A stretch of DNA of 51,825 nt from Salinivirgaceae bacterium (GTDB lineage Bacteria > Bacteroidota > Bacteroidia > Bacteroidales > Salinivirgaceae): NCBI GenBank assembly GCA_028709085.1, contig JAQVXQ010000007.1, forward strand, positions 1-51,825, written 5' to 3'. Position numbers and translations under genes: made by a program. This document shows, piece by piece, positions 1-8,237 of this stretch (position 1 is its first letter; each line of letters opens with the position of its first letter). Below the pieces are notes generated by a model. That model was not told the DNA's origin. It did no database searches and worked only from the letters and a program-made list of their open reading frames with translations.

Positions 1-2
1 AT

Positions 3-1034
3 CTGAAAGAGGAGATAAAATTACTGGGCGAGAAATTGAAAGAATCGGAGGTGGCGTTAGAGAAGTTGTTGGTTCAAATTCCAAATATACCACACGTCTC
101 CGTTCCGGCTGGAGGGGGTGCTGACGACAATGAGATAATACGTTCAGGTGGAGAAATTGTAAAATCCATTGACGGAGCTTTGCCACACTGGGAACTCACC
201 AAAAAGTATGATATTATTGATTTCGAATTGGGTGTAAAAATCACCGGAGCGGGCTTTCCTGTGTATAAAGGTAAAGGAGCACGGCTTCAACGTGCGCTCA
301 TTAATTTCTTTCTTGACGAGGCTGGTAAACAAGGTTTTATGGAAGTGCAACCTCCCATTGTCGTTAACGAGGAGAGTGGATTTGGCACTGGTCAGCTTCC
401 TGACAAAGAGGGACAAATGTACCATATGGAGGTTGACAATCTATATTTAATCCCAACAGCTGAAGTACCGGTAACTAATATTTACCGCGATGTTATTGTT
501 GAGGAGAAAGAATTACCCATAAAAAACTGCGCTTATACTCCCTGTTTCCGACGTGAAGCGGGTTCATATGGTAAAGATGTACGCGGACTAAATCGTTTGC
601 ATCAATTCGACAAGGTTGAAATTGTGTGTATTGCTTTGCCTGAAAAATCATATGAGATACTCGAAACAATGGTGAAGTATGTCGAAAGTTTGATTCAAAA
701 ACTGGAATTACCGTATCGTATTTTACGTCTTTGTGGTGGCGATTTAAGCTTTACTTCGGCTCTTACGTTCGATTTTGAAGTATGGTCGTCGGCTCAAGAA
801 CGATGGCTCGAGGTGAGCTCCGTATCGAACTTTGAAAGTTTTCAGGCAAATCGTCTGAAGTTGAGGTATCGTGATTTGGAAACAAAGAAAACGGTATTAG
901 CGCACACGCTGAATGGTAGCGCATTGGCACTGCCTCGGATTGTGGCAGCGATGCTTGAAAATAATCAAACTCCGGACGGAATTAAAATACCAAAGGTGCT
1001 AGTTCCTTATATTGGATTTGACATCCTGGACTAA
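3..1034 (+). CDS. serS: Seryl-tRNA synthetase, 5' end cut by the window
   Basis: Class II aminoacyl-tRNA synthetase that charges tRNA-Ser in the cytosol. The reading frame is open to the left edge (codons from base 3 read LKEEIKLLGEKL, coiled-coil-like), so the gene begins outside the window; a TTG at base 36 is not the real start. About 344 residues are present of a family length near 420, so the missing part is most of the N-terminal tRNA-binding coiled-coil arm. All catalytic-core signatures are visible: motif 1 around GFPVYKGKGARLQRAL, motif 2 CFRREAGSYGKDVRGL followed by NRLHQFDKVE, and motif 3 NGSALALPRIVAAMLEN. It lies 51 bases upstream of ruvC on the same strand. The identification is secure; only the start is unknown. 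Confidence 0.96.
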   Translation: MKEEIKLLGEKLKESEVALEKLLVQIPNIPHVSVPAGGGADDNEIIRSGGEIVKSIDGALPHWELTKKYDIIDFELGVKITGAGFPVYKGKGARLQRALINFFLDEAGKQGFMEVQPPIVVNEESGFGTGQLPDKEGQMYHMEVDNLYLIPTAEVPVTNIYRDVIVEEKELPIKNCAYTPCFRREAGSYGKDVRGLNRLHQFDKVEIVCIALPEKSYEILETMVKYVESLIQKLELPYRILRLCGGDLSFTSALTFDFEVWSSAQERWLEVSSVSNFESFQANRLKLRYRDLETKKTVLAHTLNGSALALPRIVAAMLENNQTPDGIKIPKVLVPYIGFDILD

Positions 1035-1085
1035 ATTTAGAGAGACTCCATTGGCATTATTCCATTTTGGGCTCTTATTTTTATT

Positions 1086-1643
1086 ATGACAAAGCAACCA
1101 TCGAGAATAATTTTAGGAATTGACCCCGGTACCACCATTATGGGGTATGGGATTATTGATGCGTCGCATAGCCAGCTGAAAGTGATTAGTCTGGGAGTTA
1201 TTGATTTAAGAAAACTTAAGGATCATTATATGAAGCTTTCTCATATTTATGACCGTACAAAAATGCTTGTTGAACAATACTTACCTGACGAAGTGGCTTT
1301 GGAGGCTCCTTTTTATGGTAAGAATGTACAATCGATGCTAAAGTTAGGAAGGGCTCAAGGAGTTGCAATGGCTGCTGCATTACGGTTCAAGATTCCCATT
1401 TACGAATATGCCCCATTAAAGGTTAAACTCTCGATAACGGGCAGTGGAAGCGCATCTAAAGAGCAGGTTTCGGGCATGTTAATGAAAATGTTTAATATTG
1501 AAACCGTTCCATCGTTTCTTGATGCTACTGATGGTTTGGCCGTTGCTGTTTGTCATTACTATCAAAGTATGAGTTTTGCTGGGCCTAAAAAAAGTGGTTC
1601 GTGGGGAGATTTCGTAAATAAAAACAAAGATCGGATTTTGTAA
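1086..1643 (+). CDS. ruvC: Holliday junction endodeoxyribonuclease RuvC
   Basis: Dimeric nuclease that resolves Holliday junctions with RuvAB during recombination and repair. At 185 residues it is close to the usual 160-190. The four acidic catalytic residues of the RNase H-like fold can be placed by motif: D13 in LGIDPGT, E73 in ALEAPFYGKNVQSMLKLG, and D146 and D149 in LDATDGLAVA. They correspond to D7, E66, D138 and D141 of the E. coli enzyme. The ATG start at 1086 places the DPG motif at the normal distance from the N terminus. A strong hairpin terminator follows about 20 bases after the stop, so serS-ruvC probably ends a transcription unit. ruvA and ruvB are not in the window. Confidence 0.96.
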   Translation: MTKQPSRIILGIDPGTTIMGYGIIDASHSQLKVISLGVIDLRKLKDHYMKLSHIYDRTKMLVEQYLPDEVALEAPFYGKNVQSMLKLGRAQGVAMAAALRFKIPIYEYAPLKVKLSITGSGSASKEQVSGMLMKMFNIETVPSFLDATDGLAVAVCHYYQSMSFAGPKKSGSWGDFVNKNKDRIL

Positions 1644-1664
1644 CGTACATAAATTTGGAGATAC

Positions 1665-1705
1665 AAAAACAGCAGCAATATTTTTCATATTGCTGCTGTT
1701 TTTAT
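1665..1705 (+). terminator. Intrinsic terminator after ruvC
   Basis: Perfect 16-base inverted repeat: left arm 1665-1680, right arm 1688-1703, core cagcagcaata/tattgctgctg, 7-base loop tttttca, followed by T-rich sequence. It starts 21 bases after the ruvC stop. The arms are flanked by A and T runs, so it could also work for the opposite strand. Confidence 0.85.
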
Positions 1706-1841
1706 TTTGCGTAATCATTTTGGTTAACAAAAGTTTTACAATTATGATTTAATCTTTTATTTAACTACGTTCCATCTTCAATGAATGGGGTTTTGCTTAT
1801 TGTGTGTTTAAAGCCCTATTGTTTTGAAAGTCAAAATAATC

Positions 1842-2249
1842 CTAAAACTTCAATGAAATATTTTGTATTAAATCGGCATGCAAACTAAGCGGTACCGGAC
1901 TAACTTTTACTAAACGTTTTAAAATTTGCTGTTGTGTTGTATTTAAAGAGCAATTAGTAAAATTGAATTCTACTTTTATCTCTGCAACTCTTCGTGGATT
2001 TTCAGCCATGATTTTCCATGTTTTCGCTGTTGCTCCTTTGATATCGAATCCTTCAGCTTCTGCGTTTATTCCCATTATTGTTAATATGCAACTCGTTAAC
2101 GATGTGGCGAGCATGTCAGTGGGGCTAAAGAATTCGCCTTTACCATGATTGTCCGTTGGAGCATCGGTAATAAGTTTATTTCCTGATTGAACATGTTCCG
2201 CTTCAGTTCTTAATTCTCCTAAGTAGATAGTTTTTATAGTTTCTTTCAT
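1842..2249 (-). CDS. OsmC/Ohr family protein
   Basis: Small thiol-dependent peroxidase-fold protein of the OsmC family, many of whose members reduce organic hydroperoxides. At 135 residues it has the usual length. The active-site region is visible as FSPTDMLATSLTSCILTIMG with the first Cys at residue 54, and a second Cys at about residue 100 (FNFTNCSL) in the expected second-cysteine region. The pattern is closer to the OsmC/YhfA-like branch than to Ohr, so a housekeeping role is possible and substrate is not predictable. It is the last gene of a minus-strand group behind the lipoprotein and the SpoIIE phosphatase, 26 bases downstream of the lipoprotein stop. Confidence 0.88.
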   Translation of the reverse strand: MKETIKTIYLGELRTEAEHVQSGNKLITDAPTDNHGKGEFFSPTDMLATSLTSCILTIMGINAEAEGFDIKGATAKTWKIMAENPRRVAEIKVEFNFTNCSLNTTQQQILKRLVKVSPVPLSLHADLIQNISLKF

Positions 2250-2275
2250 TGCTTTGGTTGTTTTGGTGATAGAAA

Positions 2276-3310
2276 TTAAGGGAGTGTGTCTATTCCATGT
2301 TGTTGATAGACTAATGGTTTTGGAAATTTCAATAATCTTAAATCTGGATCGTCATTAAAAGCCTTATATGACTTAGGAATAGTGGGCTTGTGCCCTTTGT
2401 AAATAAAGTTTTTGCGGCATGCAAATAGACCATATCCCCCTTTAATATTGGTTAAGGGTGATGTTTCTCCAACTATGGTGTTGTTGCGTAACCATAAATG
2501 TTCAGAAAAGGGTATGTCTGCTATAAAATATTCGAAATCTACTTTTCCAAGGAAACGATATGATACTTCTGGATCATTTTGAATTTCCTCTTTAAATTTT
2601 GATTTAATTAAGAATGTTTTCATACCCATTGTAAGTTCATCATTTGTAGTATGTAGTACTTTATTAAAAGGAAACATTATTGTTTTGCGTACATATGGTC
2701 TATTATCGTTATAAAACTCGTAATAATGCACGTACATATTCATTTGTGCCCCGTGAACAGCCGTTGGTAGTCTGAAAGTTGCGCCAAGTATTACTTGCGA
2801 AATATCGTATCTGCCTCCTCTGGGTGGATTTGTTTGGTTGAATCCAACGATTGATTGCATGGTAGCTTCAACTTGTTTATCTTTGTTTAGTTTTACAACA
2901 AGGTTGTATGAATAGCCTTTTTCTTCTGGAATCTCTTCGCGTGACGCATATACGTGGTGTTTATCAGTTGCAAAAATAACTTCTCCATATTGGTTAATGC
3001 TATCTTTATCCCTCATTTCTTTGGTAAATGTTATGGTTTTTAATCGGATATTATTCTTATCAAATACATGTATTTTCACATCTAATGTGTCATCGTATAA
3101 AAGACTATCTGGAATAATAGCCATATCATATGCAGATTGATTTCCTGAAAATACTCTGTTAATTCTTACATAATGGACTGAATCAGCCTGGTCTATAATG
3201 GAGTAAACAACGGGAATGTTTTTCCACTCGCCGGTGATGTCAACCTCAGTCGTGCATGAAACAAATCCTAGAGCACTTAAAAGTACGATTAAATAGTTTT
3301 TCATAATCAT
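2276..3310 (-). CDS. Putative lipoprotein, DUF4249-like
   Basis: 344-residue exported protein of unknown function. The N terminus is a lipoprotein signal peptide: MIMKNYLIVLLSALGFVSC, with the lipobox G-F-V-S-C at about residues 16-20. The rest is beta-rich with no membrane helix. Its layout (a short strand after the lipid Cys, then NIPVVYSIIDQADSVHYVRI, and a late segment on refusal or acceptance of charged loops) resembles Bacteroidota DUF4249 proteins, but I hold that assignment loosely. It lies 15 bases after the SpoIIE phosphatase stop and 26 bases before osmC, so the three are likely co-transcribed. Location is inferred as periplasmic or outer membrane. Confidence 0.75.
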   Translation of the reverse strand: MIMKNYLIVLLSALGFVSCTTEVDITGEWKNIPVVYSIIDQADSVHYVRINRVFSGNQSAYDMAIIPDSLLYDDTLDVKIHVFDKNNIRLKTITFTKEMRDKDSINQYGEVIFATDKHHVYASREEIPEEKGYSYNLVVKLNKDKQVEATMQSIVGFNQTNPPRGGRYDISQVILGATFRLPTAVHGAQMNMYVHYYEFYNDNRPYVRKTIMFPFNKVLHTTNDELTMGMKTFLIKSKFKEEIQNDPEVSYRFLGKVDFEYFIADIPFSEHLWLRNNTIVGETSPLTNIKGGYGLFACRKNFIYKGHKPTIPKSYKAFNDDPDLRLLKFPKPLVYQQHGIDTLP

Positions 3311-3325
3311 AGGTTTATAAAGGTG

Positions 3326-4669
3326 TTAAAAACGACATCGAAATCCAACAATCAAAACGTCATCAATTTGATCATTTTCTCCACGCCATTCTTCATATTG
3401 TGATAAAAATAGTTCCTTTTGCTCCACCATGGGTCGTGCAAAATTTTGCTCAATCATAGATCTAAATCTACGATTCAGGAATCTTTTGTCCCGATCGCCT
3501 CCAAATTGGTCCAAATATCCATCCGTCGTCAGGTAAAACACATCGTCATTGTTATATTCAATCATTGTGGTTGTGAACCGAAATAGTTCTTTTTTCCCAT
3601 AATTATTCCCACCTACACTCAGTTTGTCGCCTTTGTAAATTTGTAATACTCCTTGACTAACGTGATATAAATTGTGAAAGGCACCGCTAAAATACAAAAT
3701 GTTGTGATTGTTATTGATTAAACATAGACCGATATCCATGCCATCGCTAATTTCACTGAGTTCTTTGTCGTGATTCAATACGCGTGTGAGTTCAAAATGG
3801 AGTTCGCTTAATAGTTCCGATGGTTGTTTGAACATCACATTGTTTTCGCTTAATATTTTATTTAATAAGGAGTAACTTAACACTGCAATAAAAGCCCCAG
3901 GAACACCATGGCCAGTGCAATCGACCACGGCTATAACTTTAGTGTCTTCGTAGTTATCGAACCAGTATAAATCACCACTAACTAGATCCCTCGGCTGAAA
4001 TAGAATAAACGAATCGTGAAATACCTGCTTAAAATCCTGGATATCTGGAAAAATAGCACGCTGGATTTTTCTTGCATAGGTAATGCTATCCAATAAGTCT
4101 CTATTGATGGAGGAAAGTTTTACATTTTCCTTTGCTAGAGAGTGTTTTTCATGAATGGTTTGCGCAAAACGAGAATTTATAAGCTCCGTCATATACGACT
4201 CCGATGAATTCTCCGTTAAGAGTGGTTCGGAGATATTTTTACCAAAGATCAGCGCTGTTTCGTCATCGAAATAATCGATTACAAATTCATAAAGGCGTCT
4301 CTCTCCTTGGATAAGAATTGTTATTGGAAAGGTGGTGCGGATTTTTGAACGGATTGTATCGCGAGCTTCCTTTAGAAATTCTTGATCTTTGTGGAGTGTT
4401 TCATTTAATACATCTTCGACGAGTATTTCACTCGCTTTTGATTTGAAATCCTGCGCAAAATGAAGTTCTTTGATTTTCCCGTTGGCAGTGCAAAGAAAGG
4501 CATAATCAGCAAACAGACGGATAACACTTTCATACCGCTCTTTATACAATCGATATACAAAGAGATTATCATTACCACCCATTCGGCAACCTTTGATAAT
4601 TCCTCGTCGTTCCGTTTTATCGAAAAAGGTCTTTGTTTGTTGTAGAAATTCTTCAATGCTTTTTGCCAT
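3326..4669 (-). CDS. SpoIIE/RsbU-type PP2C serine phosphatase
   Basis: 447-residue cytosolic regulator. The C-terminal half (from about residue 200) is a SpoIIE-type PP2C phosphatase: the lead-in helix YARKIQRAIFP, then LFQPRDLVSGDLYWFD with the metal-binding GD, AVVDCTGHGVPGAF, and late acidic motifs in LTTDGYLDQFGG and ENDQIDDVLIVGF. Such phosphatases normally dephosphorylate anti-sigma-factor antagonists or similar partners. The N-terminal 190 residues have no membrane helix and no domain I can name; a coiled stretch links the two parts. It is first of a three-gene minus-strand group with a lipoprotein and an OsmC protein. No cognate kinase or STAS protein is nearby. Confidence 0.9.
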   Translation of the reverse strand: MAKSIEEFLQQTKTFFDKTERRGIIKGCRMGGNDNLFVYRLYKERYESVIRLFADYAFLCTANGKIKELHFAQDFKSKASEILVEDVLNETLHKDQEFLKEARDTIRSKIRTTFPITILIQGERRLYEFVIDYFDDETALIFGKNISEPLLTENSSESYMTELINSRFAQTIHEKHSLAKENVKLSSINRDLLDSITYARKIQRAIFPDIQDFKQVFHDSFILFQPRDLVSGDLYWFDNYEDTKVIAVVDCTGHGVPGAFIAVLSYSLLNKILSENNVMFKQPSELLSELHFELTRVLNHDKELSEISDGMDIGLCLINNNHNILYFSGAFHNLYHVSQGVLQIYKGDKLSVGGNNYGKKELFRFTTTMIEYNNDDVFYLTTDGYLDQFGGDRDKRFLNRRFRSMIEQNFARPMVEQKELFLSQYEEWRGENDQIDDVLIVGFRCRF

Positions 4670-4726
4670 TTTATAATGCCTGAGTAGGAATTCTTTTTTA
4701 ATTTCAAATCAGTTGAACCAACGTGG

Positions 4727-4734
4727 CAAATATA
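4727..4734 (-). promoter_or_regulatory. Probable -7 box for the SpoIIE-lipoprotein-osmC group
   Basis: The plus strand reads CAAATATA, i.e. TATATTTG on the minus strand, a full match to the Bacteroidota TAnnTTTG -7 element, 58 bases before the start codon at 4669. I could not find a good -33 TTTG at the usual spacing, so this is tentative. Confidence 0.35.
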
Positions 4735-4799
4735 AAACATTAAACCCGATTAAGTAAGTTTTAGGCTTATTTTTTATACACTAATATGAACATCAATGA

Positions 4800-5357
4800 C
4801 TATTCTAAACCTTGATTTTGTATGCTATTTAAAAGATGCCAAAGAATAATTCCCCCAGAAACGGCAACGTTCAACGAGTGTTTTGTACCCCATTGAGGAA
4901 TCTCAATACAGCTGTCACTTTGGTTAATAACTTCTTGATCTACACCATTAACTTCGTTTCCGAAAATAACGGCAATTTTACCATCGTAAAACTTCGATTT
5001 TATATCCTTTAGCGAAATACTATTGTGCGCCTGTTCAATTGAAATTGTATATACTCCTTCTTTTTTTAATTTCTCAACAACTGACAATGTATCCTTTTGG
5101 TATTCCCATTCAACCGATTCGTACGCTCCCAGTGCCGTTTTTTGGATTTCTTTATTGGGTGGAGTTGATGTTATACCACAGAGAATTATTTTCTCAATTC
5201 TAAACGCATCGGCAGTTCGGAAAAATGAACCCACATTATTGGCACTGCGTATATTGTCGAGCACTACAATTATTGGGGTTTTGTCCAGATTGTGAAACTC
5301 ATCAACACTCACTCTATCGAGTTCCTCCATACTTAACTTAGGGAATTTTGTCATCAT
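4800..5357 (-). CDS. TrmH/SpoU family RNA 2'-O-methyltransferase
   Basis: SPOUT-class RNA ribose methyltransferase using S-adenosylmethionine, acting on tRNA or rRNA. The three SpoU motifs are present: motif 1 DNIRSANNVGSFFRTADAF, motif 2 AVIFGNEVNGV, and motif 3 IPQWGTKHSLNVAVSGGIILW, which forms the SAM-binding knot. I place the start at the ATG pair 5352-5357 (MMTKFPKL); the open frame continues upstream to 5465, but that extension looks non-coding and would cover the putative sucC promoter. About 185 residues result, typical of the short TrmH proteins without an N-terminal substrate-binding domain, so the RNA target cannot be read from sequence. It is divergent from sucC. Confidence 0.9.
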   Translation of the reverse strand: MMTKFPKLSMEELDRVSVDEFHNLDKTPIIVVLDNIRSANNVGSFFRTADAFRIEKIILCGITSTPPNKEIQKTALGAYESVEWEYQKDTLSVVEKLKKEGVYTISIEQAHNSISLKDIKSKFYDGKIAVIFGNEVNGVDQEVINQSDSCIEIPQWGTKHSLNVAVSGGIILWHLLNSIQNQGLE

Positions 5358-5366
5358 CCTAAAATT

Positions 5367-5398
5367 ATTGGTTAATTTAAAAAAAATATATACTTTCG
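5367..5398 (+). promoter_or_regulatory. Putative Bacteroidota-type promoter for sucC
   Basis: A TTG at 5368-5370 (ATTGG) and a TATACTTTCG box beginning at 5389 are separated by 18 bases, close to the Bacteroidota TTTG-N17..20-TAnnTTTG arrangement (last base C instead of G). The implied leader is about 110 bases. It lies in the divergent gap between the TrmH start and sucC. Confidence 0.4.
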
Positions 5399-5511
5399 CT
5401 AGCTCATAGTGCCTCGCAAATATTAAACCGAAATTGATAAGACGCGATCTATGTAAAGGATACAAAATAGGTTCTATTTTGGCTATAAATTAGTAAAATA
5501 ATAATTTTATT

Positions 5512-6699
5512 ATGAATATACATGAGTATCAAGCGAAATCAATACTAAAAGAATTTGGAGTCGCCCTTCCAGTAAGTTTTCCGGTAAATACACCAGAAGA
5601 AGCAGTTGAGGCTGCAAAAAAGATTCAAGAAGAGACAGACTGTACCGTATGGGCTGTTAAAGCTCAAATCCATGCCGGAGGAAGAGGAAAGGGGGGTGGT
5701 GTAAAAATTGCTAAATCGTTGGACGAGGTGAAACAATACGCTACGGATATTCTTGGAATGCAGTTAGTTACACCACAAACTGGACCGGCTGGAAAACTCG
5801 TTCGAATGCTTTTAATTGAACAAGGAATCTATTATCTGGGCAAATCGCCAGTTTTGGAGTTTTACATGAGCCTTTTATTGGATCGGGCAACCAGCCGAAA
5901 TATTATAATGTACAGTCCCGATGGCGGAATGAATATTGAAGAGGTTGCTGCCAAAACTCCCGAAAGAATATTTAAGGAGGAGATTGACCCAACGGTTGGA
6001 TTACAGCCATTTCAAGCTCGAAAAATTGCCAGTAATCTTGATTTAAAAGGAGATGCAGCAAAGTCGATGCATCGTTTTGTGGGGTCTTTATACAGTGCTT
6101 TTGTACATTCTGATGCCCAACTTTTTGAGATTAATCCGGTTGCCAAAACGTCGGACGATAAAATAATGGCAGCCGATGCAAAAGTTGTTTTGGACGAAAA
6201 TGCTCTTTATCGACATAAGAATTATGCGTTGATGCGCGATATTAACGAAGAAGATCCAACGGAAGTAGAAGCAGGAAAACACGGACTCAATTTCATAAAA
6301 CTCGATGGCAATGTGGGATGTATGGTCAATGGTGCCGGTTTAGCAATGGCGACCATGGATATTATTAAATTGAGTGGGGGAAGTCCAGCGAATTTCTTAG
6401 ATGTGGGAGGAGCTGCAAATGCCACTACGGTTGAAGCTGGATTTCGAATTATTTTGCAAGACCCCGAAGTGAAAGCGATTTTAATAAATATCTTCGGCGG
6501 AATTGTTCGATGCGATCGTGTTGCCCAAGGAGTTGTGGAAGCTTATAAAGTGATTGGTGAGATTAAAGTTCCGGTCATTGTTCGTTTGCAAGGCACCAAT
6601 GCTGAGGAGGCAAAAGTGTTGATTGATAATAGCGGACTGAAAGTGTTTTCAGCAATTTCATTGCAGGATGCTGCCGATCTGGTAAAGTCGAAAATATAG
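5512..6699 (+). CDS. sucC: Succinyl-CoA synthetase (ADP/GDP-forming) beta subunit
   Basis: Beta subunit of the TCA-cycle enzyme that interconverts succinyl-CoA and succinate with nucleotide phosphorylation. At 395 residues it is near the usual 388. It opens with NIHEYQAKSILKEFGV, typical of the family, followed by the ATP-grasp region with AQIHAGGRGKGGGVKIAKS. The C-terminal CoA-ligase domain carries LDVGGAANATTVEAGFRIIL and the signature INIFGGIVRCDRVAQGVV. The gene stands alone: a putative promoter lies upstream and a hairpin terminator 24 bases after the stop, and murI follows on the opposite strand. The alpha-subunit gene sucD, usually adjacent, is absent from the window and must be elsewhere. 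Confidence 0.97.
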   Translation: MNIHEYQAKSILKEFGVALPVSFPVNTPEEAVEAAKKIQEETDCTVWAVKAQIHAGGRGKGGGVKIAKSLDEVKQYATDILGMQLVTPQTGPAGKLVRMLLIEQGIYYLGKSPVLEFYMSLLLDRATSRNIIMYSPDGGMNIEEVAAKTPERIFKEEIDPTVGLQPFQARKIASNLDLKGDAAKSMHRFVGSLYSAFVHSDAQLFEINPVAKTSDDKIMAADAKVVLDENALYRHKNYALMRDINEEDPTEVEAGKHGLNFIKLDGNVGCMVNGAGLAMATMDIIKLSGGSPANFLDVGGAANATTVEAGFRIILQDPEVKAILINIFGGIVRCDRVAQGVVEAYKVIGEIKVPVIVRLQGTNAEEAKVLIDNSGLKVFSAISLQDAADLVKSKI

Positions 6700-6722
6700 A
6701 TTTTATATATATCATTGAAATT

Positions 6723-6763
6723 GCCTGAAATGAGGAGGATTTTTCTTTATTTCAGGCTTTTTT
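6723..6763 (+). terminator. Intrinsic terminator after sucC
   Basis: Perfect 9-base stem GCCTGAAAT (6723-6731) with ATTTCAGGC (6749-6757), 17-base loop, then six T residues. It lies 24 bases after the sucC stop and just before the convergent murI end. Confidence 0.8.
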
Positions 6764-6772
6764 ATTGGTCTC

Positions 6773-7567
6773 TTAGATGTCAACACGTTGACACTCTTCA
6801 GAAATAGACAAATGAAATTTCAAAAACTGGTTAAAAAGAATAGGATCTCCGGAGGTAAAAAACAGACGATTGCCCGACGTTGAAGCACTTTCTATATCGT
6901 TGATTTTCAATATGTTTAAGGTTTGTTTCGAAATTGCTGGAGCAGGGTCAATAAGATTTAATTTGGGATATAACGTTTTAATGGTATCGGAAAGAAAAGG
7001 GAAATGCGTACATCCTAAAACTAGGAGATCGGCATTGTTAGTTACCATTGGGTCGATATAATTCTTCAGCAGATTTTCAATATCAGTTCCATCAACTATT
7101 CCGGCTTCAATATATTCAACAAGATTATTTCCGGCGGTCACAATCATGGTTGCCTCGGTAGCATATTTCTCGTATGTATTTTTAAAAAGCCTTCCATTAA
7201 AAGTTCCTTCGGTGGCCAAAACGCCAATAACTCCTGTTTTGGTTTTTAATGCAGCAGGCTTTATGGCTGGTTCCATACCTACAAAGGGAATAGGAAAATT
7301 TGCCCTTAACTCGTCAATGGCTGCAGCGGTAGCTGTATTGCACGCTACTACAACCAATTTTACATTGTATTTATCAATTAGAAAACGTACAATATCAAAA
7401 ACTCGGGATTGGATCTCAGCAAAACTTTTTTTCCCATACGGGCAATAGGCGTTATCCGAAAAATAGATATATGATTCGTTTGGAATATCGGAGATTAAGT
7501 GTTGCAATACGCTTAATCCACCTAACCCACTATCAATGACTCCAATAGGTGCATTGTTGTTATTCAT
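6773..7567 (-). CDS. murI: Glutamate racemase
   Basis: Cofactor-independent racemase making D-glutamate for peptidoglycan. 264 residues, typical. The two catalytic Cys residues are visible: C76 in VVVACNTATAAA and C185 in LVLGCTHFPFL. The N-terminal GVIDSGLGGLSVL motif with the acidic partner at D12, and the YFSDNAYCPYGKKS loop, also fit. It is the last gene of the conserved bamA-ompH-ompH-murI order, but a hairpin terminator separates it from the preceding ompH gene, so it may have its own promoter or rely on read-through. It converges with sucC. Confidence 0.97.
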   Translation of the reverse strand: MNNNNAPIGVIDSGLGGLSVLQHLISDIPNESYIYFSDNAYCPYGKKSFAEIQSRVFDIVRFLIDKYNVKLVVVACNTATAAAIDELRANFPIPFVGMEPAIKPAALKTKTGVIGVLATEGTFNGRLFKNTYEKYATEATMIVTAGNNLVEYIEAGIVDGTDIENLLKNYIDPMVTNNADLLVLGCTHFPFLSDTIKTLYPKLNLIDPAPAISKQTLNILKINDIESASTSGNRLFFTSGDPILFNQFLKFHLSISEECQRVDI

Positions 7568-7582
7568 TCTAAACCACTGTTA

Positions 7583-7625
7583 TATGCAAAAGCCTCCTGC
7601 CATTATATTAGGACAGGAGGCTTTT
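7583..7625 (-). terminator. Terminator of the bamA-ompH operon
   Basis: Perfect 12-base inverted repeat: AAAAGCCTCCTG (7588-7599) and CAGGAGGCTTTT (7614-7625), loop 14 bases, lying between the ompH stop at 7641 and the murI start at 7567. Read on the minus strand, the stem ends in four T residues, so it is a short-tailed terminator or attenuator before murI. Confidence 0.7.
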
Positions 7626-7640
7626 AAGTTTTTCAGTTTC

Positions 7641-8153
7641 TTATTGAAGACCCAATTGTTTCTTTACTAAGGGAGTTACATCTGTTGCTGTAGCAGCTTT
7701 GTAAAGCAATCCGGAACCAGGTGTGGCATCAAAGATATAGGTGAATTTTTGTTCTTTCCCTACTTCTTCAATTGCATTTTGAACTTTTTCAATAATCGGT
7801 TGCTGTAACGCAATTTCTTTTTGTTGAAGTTCTTGTTGTGCTGTCTGACGGAAAGTCTCTACTCGTTTTTGTAAATCTTGCAACTCTTCTTCTCTCGATT
7901 TGCGCAATACGGAACTTAACGTTTCATATTTTGATTGATAATCTTGATATTTCGTTTGAAATTCGCGTTGCATACCTGCCATTGCCTCTTCAAGTTCCTT
8001 GGCTAGATCTTGCAATGTTTTTTGTGCTTGTTCCAATTCAGGCATTGCTTGAATTATTTCATTGGAGTCAACATGACCGAATATAACCGTCTGTGCTTGA
8101 ATTGTTGTTCCGATGAAAAATAGGGAACTTAGAATTAAAATTACTTTTCTCAT
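7641..8153 (-). CDS. OmpH/Skp family periplasmic chaperone (second copy)
   Basis: Small exported chaperone of the Skp/OmpH family, which binds unfolded outer-membrane proteins in the periplasm and hands them to BamA. 170 residues with a cleavable signal peptide (MRKVILILSSLFFIGTTIQAQ). The centre is a long charged helix (QDLAKELEEAMAGMQREFQ through QELQQKEIALQQ), the coiled-coil tentacle of Skp. The typical opening VIFGHVDSNEIIQAMPE and closing YIFDATPGSGLLY frame it. It is a paralogue of the neighbouring gene at 8238-8753, 84 bases upstream, and both follow bamA. A hairpin terminator follows. Confidence 0.9.
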   Translation of the reverse strand: MRKVILILSSLFFIGTTIQAQTVIFGHVDSNEIIQAMPELEQAQKTLQDLAKELEEAMAGMQREFQTKYQDYQSKYETLSSVLRKSREEELQDLQKRVETFRQTAQQELQQKEIALQQPIIEKVQNAIEEVGKEQKFTYIFDATPGSGLLYKAATATDVTPLVKKQLGLQ

Positions 8154-8237
8154 TATCTGTTTACGTTTAGAATTTTCAATAATTTAAGGCAAATATAGTA
8201 AAGTAAATTGAAAACATTACCTTCAAAATAAAACAAT

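Noticed and set aside
144..425. Minus-strand frame of 93 codons inside serS
   Set aside because: It is a shadow of the real plus-strand seryl-tRNA synthetase, which has all class II motifs over the same bases.
5358..5465. Upstream extension of the TrmH gene
   Set aside because: It would add 36 unlikely residues and cover the probable sucC promoter; the MM start at 5352-5357 gives the normal length.
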